From contig JBAOKB010000020.1 of assembly GCA_037044905.1 (NCBI GenBank), forward strand, positions 1,178,001-1,242,000: 64,000 nt of DNA. The letters run 5' to 3'. The position numbers and the translations under genes were made by a program. Shown here piece after piece: positions 31,685-42,700 of the stretch. The notes under the pieces were generated by a model. The model was not told where the DNA came from and did no database searches. It saw only the letters and a program-made list of their open reading frames with translations. The DNA is from Hortaea werneckii. Lineage: Eukaryota; Ascomycota; Dothideomycetes; Mycosphaerellales; Teratosphaeriaceae. Numbering within the stretch: position 1 is the stretch's first letter; each line of letters opens with the position of its first letter.

Positions 31685-32689
31685 TTATTCCATTGCGTCT
31701 GGCTTGTTCGTCTTCAGAAACGTCCCAACAATCACCAGAGCCCTGATCAATTCTTCCTCCCATACCGCATCCACCCAGCCCTCTTCCAGCGCCTTGTTCT
31801 CCAGTCGCGTAGCCGCCCTGCTCACATGTTGCTGTCGTTCCGACACTACTGCAGCAGCCATACTATCGCCACGCGATAATCCGAAAAAGGCTTTGACTCC
31901 CTGCTCGAAATCCCAATACTTCTCGATCAAATTCACATTGTGGATTGGTCTTCCCGTGATCTTTTGTTCGAGTAATAGCCTTGCTGCTGTAGCAGCAGCA
32001 GTCGATGATGATGTTGCAGCAGTCAAGCCGACAAGACTGACTCCCCGAGGAGGTTGGTGCGCTCTGCATTTACTAAGCGGCCAAAGCATTCTTGCGACGA
32101 GAGGTCCCTCCAGTTTCAAACCGGCTATAGCTCCAGATTCAGATTGCTGCTGTAGCACGATCTCAATCCCCTGAGCCCCTCCCGAAGACCCAGCGAGAAA
32201 ATTGACGAGGCTGTAAAGGATATTATTCACTTTCCTCGCCATCCCGGCCATTGCACCCGCGTTCGTAGTAGCGAGAGCCATACGCACAACGACTCTCAGC
32301 CGACCCATCCGCCGCAAATGTCCCGGCCACCCGCACCCTTCCAAGCACGTCGTGCTCACGAGTTCGCGGTGCAGCGTGCGGCCCCCACCTACACTGAGGA
32401 GACAGGACGTCAGCGGTCGACTCTGCTGTAGTAGGGCGAGGTGGATGACTTCGGTGTTTTCTTTGTAGAGAATTGCTTCCGCTTCCGCTTTCACTTGTTT
32501 GGAGACTGCGAGGATTTGGGGGTGGCAGGTGCTGAGGTGGTAGTGGTCGTTGGTTGGCCATGTGAGGAGCTCGTGGTAGATGCGGCCTCGTAGGTCCGGA
32601 GCGAGGTCGAAGAGGCGGAATGGTGGGTTTCTTTTCGACCGCTTGTCGTGCTTCTCATCGCGCCTTCCGTTCAATACAGAGGGATCCAT
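31685..32689 (-). CDS. F-box/2EXR-like fungal orphan protein
   Basis: A 334-residue single-exon protein. It has a start of the 2EXR/F-box-like type, 'FRLFDLAPDLRGRIYHELL' (residues ~24-42), and then 'CHPQILAVSKQVKAEAEAIL' (~55-74). This two-part pattern marks a large, rapidly expanding group of fungal proteins. The middle is Arg/Gly/Ala-rich. A Ser/Thr/Ala run ('AATSSSTAAATAA') follows at about 226-240. No signal peptide. No function can be assigned. It sits next to the HET gene in the same orientation, in a region of lineage-specific genes. Confidence 0.55.
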   Translation of the reverse strand: MDPSVLNGRRDEKHDKRSKRNPPFRLFDLAPDLRGRIYHELLTWPTNDHYHLSTCHPQILAVSKQVKAEAEAILYKENTEVIHLALLQQSRPLTSCLLSVGGGRTLHRELVSTTCLEGCGWPGHLRRMGRLRVVVRMALATTNAGAMAGMARKVNNILYSLVNFLAGSSGGAQGIEIVLQQQSESGAIAGLKLEGPLVARMLWPLSKCRAHQPPRGVSLVGLTAATSSSTAAATAARLLLEQKITGRPIHNVNLIEKYWDFEQGVKAFFGLSRGDSMAAAVVSERQQHVSRAATRLENKALEEGWVDAVWEEELIRALVIVGTFLKTNKPDAME

Positions 32690-32965
32690 TGAAGACTTTG
32701 GTAGATGAGCGTGATTTAGGAATGCAGCAGGTGGTGAATTGAAGAGTGTGTCCCTTCTAGTGGTGTCGTATCTTTATGTTGAGTTGATAGCTTGCGGCCG
32801 AGTCTGAGAAGTGCGTCATATGTGAAGCGTGAAGTTCGCGAAGTAAAAGGTCTTGGAGAGGGAGTGAGGGACTTCAGCCAAATGCGGACTCTTTTCCGCC
32901 ACACTAGGCAACAACGGACAAGACTACTTTGCTCCCGGATTGATCCCAAAGACGACAGCTGGTCA

Positions 32966-34393
32966 TCACGCAGCCACGGCACCCTCCCTGGCCTCCTCCC
33001 CATCCAACCCATCTCCACCCTCCTCAACTTCAGCCGCCCTCGCCGCTTCCTCCTCTCTGACCTTCCTCAACGCAGCCTCCTGCCTCTTAGTCTCCACGAT
33101 CTCCCTCCAACTCAACATCTCCTTGACCCCTCTCCCAGCGCTTTCCATACTCCACAACGCCTCCTGTCCCCTGCTCCCATGGCCCTGGCGGTACCTCTTC
33201 GCGCTCTTGATAGTCTTGATAATCAACCACATCGTCTCCTCGTCGAACTCATAAACCTCGCGGTCCATTTCCCGGAGCACCTCCGCAATCGAGGGGAGGG
33301 AAGTGGGGCCGTAGCGCGTGAAGAGCGCGGCGATGTGGGCGTTGTAGAGCTGAGTCGTGGCGCCGAGCGCGAATGCGGAAGGTCCGAGGGATTTCAGTGT
33401 GGGGAGGATGTTGAGATCGATAGGTGAGGCGGGAAAGTTGGTCTGTGCTATCTGCATGAAGCGGGTAAGCAGAAGCGGCAGGTTCGTTGTGAGGATATCG
33501 AGGTCGGAGACGTAGATAGATTCGTCTAATGAGTTTTCTGCGGGAGCAGACTTTGTCTCTACAGCTTGTTGCTTTCGCCACGCTTTGGCTGCTGCCTGCT
33601 GGTGGATTGTGGATGTAGCGTCCAGCTCCAGTGCCGCTACTCGGTTCAATATATGCTTTTTAACACGGTTCCAAAGTTCCAGATCGGTCTCTGCTGTTTC
33701 CAAAAGAGCCGTGGTCTTCTCCAAATCTTTGCTTATCTTTTCTGCCCTGGCCTGTTGGCGCGCATCCTCTTTGCTATCCCGCTCTGCTTGACGGCGAGCT
33801 TTTGCTTCTTGGGCCATTGCTTGTAGGGAGGCAGGAAATTGCGGTGTAGGTCGATCCCGTTGCTTGATGTTGTCAACTGCAGAATCGAGGATTGTATCTA
33901 GGTCATTCTCCTTCCCCCGTCTTGCTGAGCCCTTCTCATCCTTTGGCTTGATTTCAAATAGCTTCTGAAAAGCATTGCGCTCTTGAGGCGTCATGGTAGA
34001 GCTCTCCAAACCTAAACCAGCATCCCGATTATCCTCCACTTTCTCGAATGGCACATGATCGCTACTTCGTGGGCTGGAATTCTTGTTCCTCCGCCCCCTG
34101 TTGTGCCTTCCCGATTCTCTGAACTCTGACAGCTGACGATTTCGCGGTCGTCCTCCTTGGGGCCTTCGTATTATCTCGCCCTCTTCAAAGGGATTTTGAC
34201 TAGGAGGGAAATTGGCAGTGTTGTCGCCACTATCTTGCTCGGATAATTCATCACTGGTCCTCCTATTATGTCGATTTATGACATGGTATGCTCGACGCTC
34301 GATGGTGCTGGTGCGATAAAGGAAAGGCAAATGGATGCATCTTCCGCCTCTGAAACCCAATGCAATGAAACGCCCTGCTTCGTTTGCCGCCAT
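32966..34393 (-). CDS. Mtf2/Nam1-like mitochondrial splicing and translation factor
   Basis: A 475-residue single-exon protein. The N-terminus is basic and lacks acidic residues for the first ~35 positions ('RFIALGFRGGRCIHL', 'RRAYHVINRHNRR'), as in a mitochondrial presequence. A disordered, charged region follows, then a coiled coil (~195-240, 'RRQAERDSKEDARQQARAEK'). The conserved C-terminal domain has 'LELWNRVKKHILNRVAALE', 'LYNAHIAALFTRYGPTSL' and 'YEFDEETMWLIIKTIKSAKR'. This matches the fungal Mtf2 C-terminal family. Yeast Mtf2/Nam1 couples mitochondrial transcription to mRNA processing and translation. It is divergent from cmr1 across 251 bp. Family call moderate, localisation inferred. 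Confidence 0.65.
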   Translation of the reverse strand: MAANEAGRFIALGFRGGRCIHLPFLYRTSTIERRAYHVINRHNRRTSDELSEQDSGDNTANFPPSQNPFEEGEIIRRPQGGRPRNRQLSEFRESGRHNRGRRNKNSSPRSSDHVPFEKVEDNRDAGLGLESSTMTPQERNAFQKLFEIKPKDEKGSARRGKENDLDTILDSAVDNIKQRDRPTPQFPASLQAMAQEAKARRQAERDSKEDARQQARAEKISKDLEKTTALLETAETDLELWNRVKKHILNRVAALELDATSTIHQQAAAKAWRKQQAVETKSAPAENSLDESIYVSDLDILTTNLPLLLTRFMQIAQTNFPASPIDLNILPTLKSLGPSAFALGATTQLYNAHIAALFTRYGPTSLPSIAEVLREMDREVYEFDEETMWLIIKTIKSAKRYRQGHGSRGQEALWSMESAGRGVKEMLSWREIVETKRQEAALRKVREEEAARAAEVEEGGDGLDGEEAREGAVAA

Positions 34394-34644
34394 TGCCGTG
34401 GTAGGTATGCTCCGAGTTAGTAGTCAGACTGGTGAGGTTAGTACCGAAGCAATAACATCCTCCGGTAGTTCCTGGCCCTAGCCAAACGTCGATGAATGAT
34501 TACCTCATCCCTTAGTCATTGCTGTACGAGCTTAACGCGTTCTTGACGCGGGTGCGTCATGGATGGGATGAGGGCTCGTGGTTAATCTCACCCTCGTTGC
34601 AATCACTCGCACAACAGTTTGTACTAGTCTGGTTATCGCCCGGC

Positions 34645-36228
34645 ATGGCTGTCAAAAAAGGCAATGAAATGAGCGAGTACGAACAAGCACGCCAAGAGAA
34701 AATTGCCAAAAACCAGCAGCTTTTACAACAACTCCAACTCGACGCTCAGCAGACTGGCATTGGCCCCAAGTCCAAACCAAAACCCCAGCAGACTTCCGGT
34801 CAGAAGCGCAAGAGGCCGGTAGAAAAAGTCAAGAAAGAGGACGCTGGGCCTAGACGGACATCAGCTCGTCTGCAAGGCATAGTCGCCGATTCTGAAGTTG
34901 CCCGCCAGAAGAGCGAGGCGGATGCGGAGGCCTACCGGGAGCAAGAGAAGGCCAAGCGACAACGCGTGAGCGAAGATATCAACCTATTCGATGCCGTCGT
35001 CAATGGTCGGACATGGAACAAGGCGGGCAATTGGCTGACCGCCTTTGGACCTGCAAACCCTGGCGAGCGGACTTTCACGGAGCAGCACATCAAGGACACC
35101 TCTGACAAGGAGCTGCGTCAGCTGCGCGAGCGTATGAGCAACTTGCAACTCTGGGAGGGGGCGGAGCCAAACAGGATCAAGATTACGCCCGAAAGAATCT
35201 ACAGCCTTGGGTTCCACCCAAATCAGGAGAAGGCGCTCGTGTTCGCTGGCGACAAATTAGGCAACCTTGGTCTGTTCGACGCCTCCCAGACCGCACCACA
35301 GGAAGTGAAACAAGAAGCAGACGATGCGGACGAAGATGGCGAGGCAGACGACGAAGTCGAGCCCGCCATTTCGACCTTCAAGGTTCACACGCGGACGATT
35401 AGCGCCTTCCAATTCGCACCCAACGATGCAAATGCGTTATATACTGCTTCGTACGACTCCTCCGTCCGGAAGCTTGACCTGGAGAAAGGCCAAGCAATCG
35501 AAGTCTACGCACCGGAGGACAAGGCAGCCGATGCCGCCGTCTCCGGCGTAGAAATCAGCAGGACTGACCCCAACATGCTGCATTTCACGACCCTAGACGG
35601 CGCTTTTGGGATCCACGACCTCCGCACGCCCGCCCACGAGACGGTTGAATTACTGCAACTGTCCGAGAAGAAAATCGGCGGCTTCAGCCTGCACCCCGCT
35701 CATCCGCACATCGTCGCCACCGCCTCCCTCGATCGCACCATGAAGATCTGGGACCTACGCAAGATCAGCGGCAAGCACGACTCCCGCTCACCGCATCTGG
35801 TAGGCGAGCACTTATCCAAACTCTCCGTCAGCCACGCGAACTTCAACTCGGCCGGACAAGTCGCGACCGCGAGCTACGACGACACGGTGAAGATCTACGA
35901 CTTCTCGTCCGCGGCCACCTGGTCGCCAGGCCAGACGCTCAGCGAAGAGGAAATGGAACCCGCGACTATCATCCCGCACAACAACCAGACGGGCCGGTGG
36001 GTGACGATCCTGCGGGCACAGTGGCAGATGCAGCCGCAGGACGGTATCCAGCGGTTCTGTATCGGGAATATGAATCGGTTCGTCGACGTGTATACGTCTA
36101 AGGGCCAGCAGTTGGCGCAGTTGGGCGGGGAAGGGATCACGGCTGTGCCGGCTGTGGCGAAGCTGCATGATAGTATGGATTGGATCGCAGCGGGGACAGC
36201 GAGTGGAAAGTTATGTCTTTGGCAGTAA
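34645..36228 (+). CDS. cmr1: Cmr1/WDR76-like WD40 DNA-damage-binding protein
   Basis: A 527-residue single-exon protein. ATG 34645 is used because the upstream in-frame codons lack any ATG; ATG 34669 (MSEYEQ) is a close alternative. The N-terminus 'SEYEQARQEKIAKNQQLL' is the Cmr1 hallmark, followed by a basic, Gln-rich linker with 'QKRKRPVEKVKKED'. WD40 repeats fill about residues 180-527 ('SLGFHPNQEKALVFAGDKLG', 'IVATASLDRTMKIWDLRK', 'VATASYDDTVKIYDF'). An acidic insert (DADEDGEADDEVE) lies near 225-240. Family knowledge: Cmr1 (human WDR76) is nuclear, binds damaged DNA and replication-stress foci, and takes part in protein quality control there. Confidence 0.9.
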   Translation: MAVKKGNEMSEYEQARQEKIAKNQQLLQQLQLDAQQTGIGPKSKPKPQQTSGQKRKRPVEKVKKEDAGPRRTSARLQGIVADSEVARQKSEADAEAYREQEKAKRQRVSEDINLFDAVVNGRTWNKAGNWLTAFGPANPGERTFTEQHIKDTSDKELRQLRERMSNLQLWEGAEPNRIKITPERIYSLGFHPNQEKALVFAGDKLGNLGLFDASQTAPQEVKQEADDADEDGEADDEVEPAISTFKVHTRTISAFQFAPNDANALYTASYDSSVRKLDLEKGQAIEVYAPEDKAADAAVSGVEISRTDPNMLHFTTLDGAFGIHDLRTPAHETVELLQLSEKKIGGFSLHPAHPHIVATASLDRTMKIWDLRKISGKHDSRSPHLVGEHLSKLSVSHANFNSAGQVATASYDDTVKIYDFSSAATWSPGQTLSEEEMEPATIIPHNNQTGRWVTILRAQWQMQPQDGIQRFCIGNMNRFVDVYTSKGQQLAQLGGEGITAVPAVAKLHDSMDWIAAGTASGKLCLWQ

Positions 36229-36762
36229 GTGGGATTCGGTTTTGGATTTGGACAGGATAGGATGGTCAGTAAATCACTCTGCAGTCTTCAGGACGGAGTA
36301 CGTTATCATATGCTTGGTAATCGAAAGACAGTTTGGGTACATCTACTTTGCTCTGTCGTATGCTGCTCGGATTTGCATGACGTACGTTTCCAGAATGTCA
36401 AGTCAGCAGCAAAAGTCCCCTTTCATTACTCAAGTGTCCATCCACAATCGTTCTTTGCGTGACCGGATTGACGTGAGAGCTACGAAAATGCTTGGCTTAC
36501 GAGAAAGGTTGTTCTTTATATGTAGAATGAGCCAATGGAGATGGAAGAGGCCTGAATAGTCAGGGTATCACACATGCTTGAATTATCTGGCCATCTTCTT
36601 CTGTACTGTATTTACAGCAGCAGGCCTATCCAAGCTCTTCGCTGCGGCTCTCCCCAAATGTACATTGCTTTGATCATCTGCAGCCAAGTAGCTCCAAAGA
36701 GTTGTCTGCCTATACAAATTGTCCTCTTCCGATATCCTCGCCAACCGCGACACACCTCACCC
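36229..36762. other. Intergenic region, convergent
   Basis: 3' flanks of cmr1 (+) and the DNMT5 gene (-), with many short frames. No gene seen. Confidence 0.5.
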
Positions 36763-39700
36763 TTAATCATCATCTTCCGTATACGCCTTAGAGAACTTAA
36801 TCAGCGAGCTGAAGTCCTCCCACCCAAGAACCCGATTCTTGCCCTTCACTTTATCCACTTCTTCTGTCTGCTGATCAGCACCGCACTTGACCAACCACGA
36901 CTGCGGACGTAGACTGAACCTCCCGTCTTTGTCCTTCACTAGCTGCGTACGCTCCTTCTTTGGCTCGTCGTTGACATCCAAGACGGCGGAAGAAGATGGG
37001 CGTTCGATTGGCGGACAGTCACGCTCGACTAGGGCGTCGACACGACGCTCGCGGTGCTCGAGGATATCGACATCAATCGTATCGAGCGCCACAAGGCGGT
37101 AGACGTAGATCGGCTTCTTCTGTTTGTGTCGACGCACACGACCAATCGCTTGGGCCATCGTCGACTCGTAAAGATACTGGGAGTCCCTCAACAGGGGAGA
37201 AAGGAAGATGACGTGGTTGGCCATTTGGAGATTGAGACCAGCGGCTGTCTCATCAGAAGCATTGAGCACGAGAACCGTGTTCCTCGGATTTTCTTGGAAG
37301 TCCTTGATCTTTTCTCCTGCTTTTTTGGCGTCGATCACGATAGCTCTGAGGTTGCGATTCTCGAGGGCTTCCTCGATTTGCTCTAATTGTTCCTCATACT
37401 GGACGAACAGAATGGCTTGGTCGGACTTGCGTTCGATGTCTTCGAGAATATCCATAGTTTCTGCGACTTTGGCGCCGTATGATTTGTGATCCACCCGGCG
37501 AAGATTGCCCAGCTTGCTTCTCCATAGAAGATGGAAGCCGTGCATGTCTGCTGAGCAGCCGGCCGCCGGGCATTGGTGCACGTGTTGCTCGGCCAGATGT
37601 TGAAAGCAATCGTTGCAAATCGCGTGGCCGCAGAAAGCGGATACTGCGATGTCGTTGCTAATAGATGCGTGATGGTCTTCGCACTCGCAAAGCTTTGCTG
37701 TACTTCCACGCGCGTCTTCAGCTTTCACGATCTCTCGGACCTTTTTCAAGTAGCGTAGCGAGCGTTCCGAAACGAGAAGACGCTTGCAAAGCTCGTTGAC
37801 GTCGCTTGTCAGAGCGTTCTTCCCTTTCTCTTTCTTGTCATTAGCTTCTTTGGCACCACCTTCGTCTTTATCATTTGGCCCGTTCTTAGCTTTGGACTTC
37901 TTGGACTTCTTGGGCTCTTCTGGTTTGGGAGGAATTTCCTTGGAAACCTCGCGAATCAATCGGTTGACCTTCTCGCGGAGAATTTCATCTGCCATGCCTC
38001 CACTATTGATTCTGCCTTGCGTCCACTTCGTGAAAGACTCGTCCTCATCTGTCATAGCCTTCGATATGGCTTCACGTAGGTCGCTCAAGAGTTGCTTCAA
38101 CTCATGTTGTCGCACATGAATAGCGGCTGTCAAACCACCAATCGATGGTGATGCCTGCGCTATAACGTCAGGATCGCGCTTGCAGAAAGCTGCTGACCTT
38201 GAAAGCGCTTCTTCGGCCGTCTCGGACTTCGTGACGGCCTCGTGCAGACGCTCTTCGCGATCCGTGGCGTGGGCTTTGCCACGTTTCTTCAGCCGCATGG
38301 CCGAAGAGTTCATGTGTTGTGAGAGCTCCATATAAAGCGTGCGATGGTCCAAGGTGAGATTGACGGGCACAAGGTTGTCTTCGACTTTGAGCTCAGAAAA
38401 GTCCATCACATTCCGCCTCACGAAAGTATCAAGGAACAGCTGATCCATCTCACGGATGCGGGCATGCAACGCAGATGAAGGCATGCTCCGCATGGCGTCG
38501 AATCTCTCAAAGTCCGTCAGTTCTTTGCGGAGTTTTGCGATATTGTTGGACTTCATGATGCCTTTTGCGTCGCTCCCGATTCGAAGAGGCACACCTAAGA
38601 AGCCTGCCATCTGAGCGATGTCGTAGAAATCGTCCATGGCTGGCGTAGCTGACAAGCCCCATCGCTTATCCGCCTGCAGTGCTGTGATTGCAGCGTACTC
38701 TGTTGCGTTGTACTCATGAAATTCGTCGACAATCAGACGATTGAAATAGAACATCTCGAAGAGAGGCCTGTCGATGTTGGACAAGTCGAGCTGAGAAGCT
38801 GCCTGTTTGGACGAAGACTTTTTTGGGTTGTCTTGGCCCTTTTTGCCCTTTTTGCCTTGGCTGTGCAGATACTCCTTGCCCCGAAGACGGCGAGAAGGCG
38901 CGATTGCCTGTAAATCATCGCTTTGCACAGCATTCTCATAAGTCTCGACTAGCAGCTCCTTGAGCTTTTCGACGCCACGTTCTTGAAGCACTTCCAGATG
39001 CTCAGGGATCTGCTTCCTGGCACATGATAGCCATTGGGCGTAAGCTCTCCCTTGGCTGTTCGCAGGACCCGGCATGCCGACGAACGCAGCTACCCTTTCC
39101 GGATATGGTTCGCCGCTGAAGAGTGATCGATTGACGATTACAATTTTAGCAGCTGCAAAATCTGAGATGGTGTGACGAGACAAGTCCCGGTGGAATTGTA
39201 TCGTTATGACTTCCTTAGTGTCCTTCAACTCCTCCTTAATCTCGTTGTACCACTGCTGAACAAGAGTTCCGGGGCAAATAATCACCGTAGCACTTGACGG
39301 GATGAGACCTTTGCAAGCGGAAGCCCGCGACTGCCGGTCTTTCAGCTCTGAAATGATCTGTTTCTTCGACTGGTCCTTCAATTGAGCTTGCACGAGCGCA
39401 ATGCTCGTCATTGTCTTGCCGAAACCCGGATGATCCGCACAGATACCGCCTCGAACGAAGAGGTCAACCGACGCTCTAACCTCGATGCGCCAATCTTGTA
39501 CAGGCAGGAGGGCCTCTTCTGCTTCTTCAATTGTGAATCGAGCACCATTTCCGGACTCCTGAGATCTCATCCATGCAAGTGATGACTTCTGTTGTGGGAA
39601 AAGTGTTGACTTCATGCCAAGATCTTCTTCATAGGCAGCCTCACCAGTGGTTGGGCGCAGCTTGAACTTTGGGAAGGTCTTGATTCCTTTATCGTTGCAA

Positions 39701-42700
39701 GTATCCACCATCCAACTCGTCTTTGAAATCTTCAAATGCGTTGGGAGGCGTGCTGCAGCCCTATGGCACATGGAAGCCAAGTTCAGGGCGAAAGTGATGG
39801 AAGACTCGCCATTCGACCTGGTCTGCGTCTGGACAAGAATGGGATCAGGCCGAGACTTTATTGCGCGCTCGTACCGAGCTGCGCTTTCAGCATCTTCATA
39901 TGGTACGATGCTCTGAATTTTGGTGTTGTTTTTCCCTCGAGTCTCAACAAGCTTCCACCTAACATCTGGCCGATCAGGTGCGCAGTCTTTGCAAACATCA
40001 CCGAGCTCCTGTGATCCAAGATCATGCCAGCAGCCGCTTGCTAACTGACGCCGCATGGCCTCAAAAACCCATGAATTGGCCGCTAAGAAGCTAAGGTTGC
40101 CCGCCAAGTTGCAAGATGGCCCGCTTGCACCATTTGAATACAAGGTCTTAGGCACGACACAGCTGACCAAGGCCTGAGGATGCTGACAGGTCTCATGCGC
40201 TCTCGATGGGGTTTTATGAGTCCGGCTATTTAGTTTAGTAGACGCAACTTCGAGAACACAGTCTGCCATGTCTCGCCAATGCCCGTTAAAGGTTATCTGC
40301 GCTTTAGACGAGTCTACTATTCTCAAATCCTGGCCACTCTGTTTGCCACTCTGTTTGGTCGCCGCCGGATATGGCCTCCATGGGGCCTTCACGCGTGCGA
40401 GGACAGGCCGAATTTCGTCGTAGTCCAGTCTTGCCATTTCGTGAGAGAAGACAAAGCAGTCTTCGTCTGGATCACCTGTGCGAGTTGGATCCAGGAAAAG
40501 GTACACCGGCCGTTCGTCCGGATGCTCGCTTTTCCTCATATACAGGCTGTCGCAGCTGGTCCCACACTTTGGTAGATATACGTAGCTGCCGCCGATGCGA
40601 GGCTCCGATCTCGAATTATCTTGGTGCACTTCAACGTCAATTCTGTCCGGCTGCTGGTGTGTTTCAAAACCTGGAATCTTGCTTCTTGTCCACCATGTCG
40701 GAGAGGTCGCTGCGCTCGGTTGCAGACTTGCAGAGACGACGTCTGCCCCTGGTATACGAAATTGCCATCGAGCGTCTAAGAGCGTGTTTTGCACCATAGC
40801 TCTCGCTACAGGCTCCCGAAGGAGTATACGCAATTCATCATTGCACGCAAGACGCTTCCCTGGCAGAGCGAACATACGCCATTCTATGCTCTTGCCACTT
40901 AGCACAAGGTCCAATCGTGCACTCTCTGCGATATATGTCACCGTCCAGCAATGTGAACGGCGAACTCGCGAGAAGCTGAACACCTCTTCGAAAGCTTTCT
41001 CCACTGCTCGTACATACTCGTCCGGCATTTTGCTACCCTTCGCAGCCTCCTCGGTCAGCTCGGCAGCATTGCTAAATTGAAGTTGCAATGGAATACGAGC
41101 ACGCAAGTCCTGCTCAAATTCTGAAGGAGAGTACCTGTCCTTGGTGAGAATCTGGTTCTGGCGATACCGATGTACGGGATTCCCTCCACAGCTGGTACAA
41201 GTGGTATGCCCGCAGTCAATACACTCTTGCAGTGGCTTCTGGCAAAGATTGTGCGAGCCTTCACAATAGCACTTCCTCGCGGAGCGTTGGGCATCTCTCG
41301 ACAACCCGGCAAGGTCAATGGTTGATCGTCTATCGGTAAACTCGGTATCCTCACCATCTTCGGCTAATTCTGAAGCAGGCGGTGTTGTCTGGCTTTGCTG
41401 ATCTGGCAAAGCTGGCCTTGGTACGGTTGGGCCACCCTTCACTAGGGGATGGCCGAGAATGAGGGCGGCAAGGATGGCAGGTCCAACGATTGTCGTACTC
41501 ATTGCATTCCCAGCCAAGCTCTGAAGCTCAGCCTGCGTCTCCGTAGTAAAGGAAATCTTGTCAAGAGGCAAGCCCTGGAGTTTCAGGCTTTCTTCTGCTG
41601 CCATAGCTCTACCCGCGTCTGAAATGAACGTCTGTGCCGTTGGGGTAATGCACCCGATGATTCCGAATTGCTGCTCATCCTTGGCTCGGTAGACGTTCTG
41701 TGAAAGATCTACCACGCGTGTTTTGTATCGCGCATCATACATGCCCTGTGAGGGCAAAGCTTTCCTCAGGTAAAGGCAATCGATTGTATCCTTCACACGC
41801 TCGACTTGGCGATGATACCATGGCGCAGAGCTGTGCTCTGGAACGACCATTGTCCCACTTTCTTGCCATTGGGTAAAGGGACGAGCATAGCCGATTCCGC
41901 TGTCTTGACGGTACTCCAATTGAGTTATCTCGCATTTGCTCCAGTCCACATCCTTGTCATTGTCGTCATCACGTGATTGAAGTCTTAATGTCACCTGATC
42001 GCTTGGAATCAGGAATGAAGACACTGGACTGCTTGCCAGCCGTCGGAACTTGATGATAAGATCTTGCCACTGGGTCGCCAATTTTTCGGCTTCTTGATTG
42101 CAGCTCGTACCATCGAAACAGACCATGTAGCCTCTCTGCCGCGTGTGTGGCAGATAGAAGTCTTTGGTGTCGACAAGCACACCTTTGGACCCGTAGCCAA
42201 TCTCCTTGTAATCCGATATCATTTTACCCCAGGCTGCGTTGACAATGTTCTCAAAAATGACTATTCCAGGTCGACAAGCTTTGCAGTATGCCAGAGCACC
42301 TCTCCAAGTTCTGCCAGACTCGCCTTCGGCGTCAATCGAAACCCGGTGGTTGTTTTGCCTCGAGTAATCAACGCAGGACGTACCAGCAATTACGATATCG
42401 ACATCCATAGGTATAGGCACGACGGAGCCATATGCAGTGGTCGCATGCGGTTTGTCCTGCTCAAACGCTTCGGTAAACTCAGTAATATCACGGAAAATCA
42501 GAGGCGGAGCGAAGTTTCGCTCGATGTAAGCTTGCTTGTGTGGGACAATCTCAGCTGAGAACACATGTTCTATTTCGAATCCGGCCAAGCCCAGCTTCTT
42601 GAGAGAGTCCGCGACCATTTCCATTGCAAGCAGAGGGCTCTCGGTGCCTGAGCACAGCGTCGCTATCCTTATGCTTCTATTCTTGAGAGAGCCAAGCGCT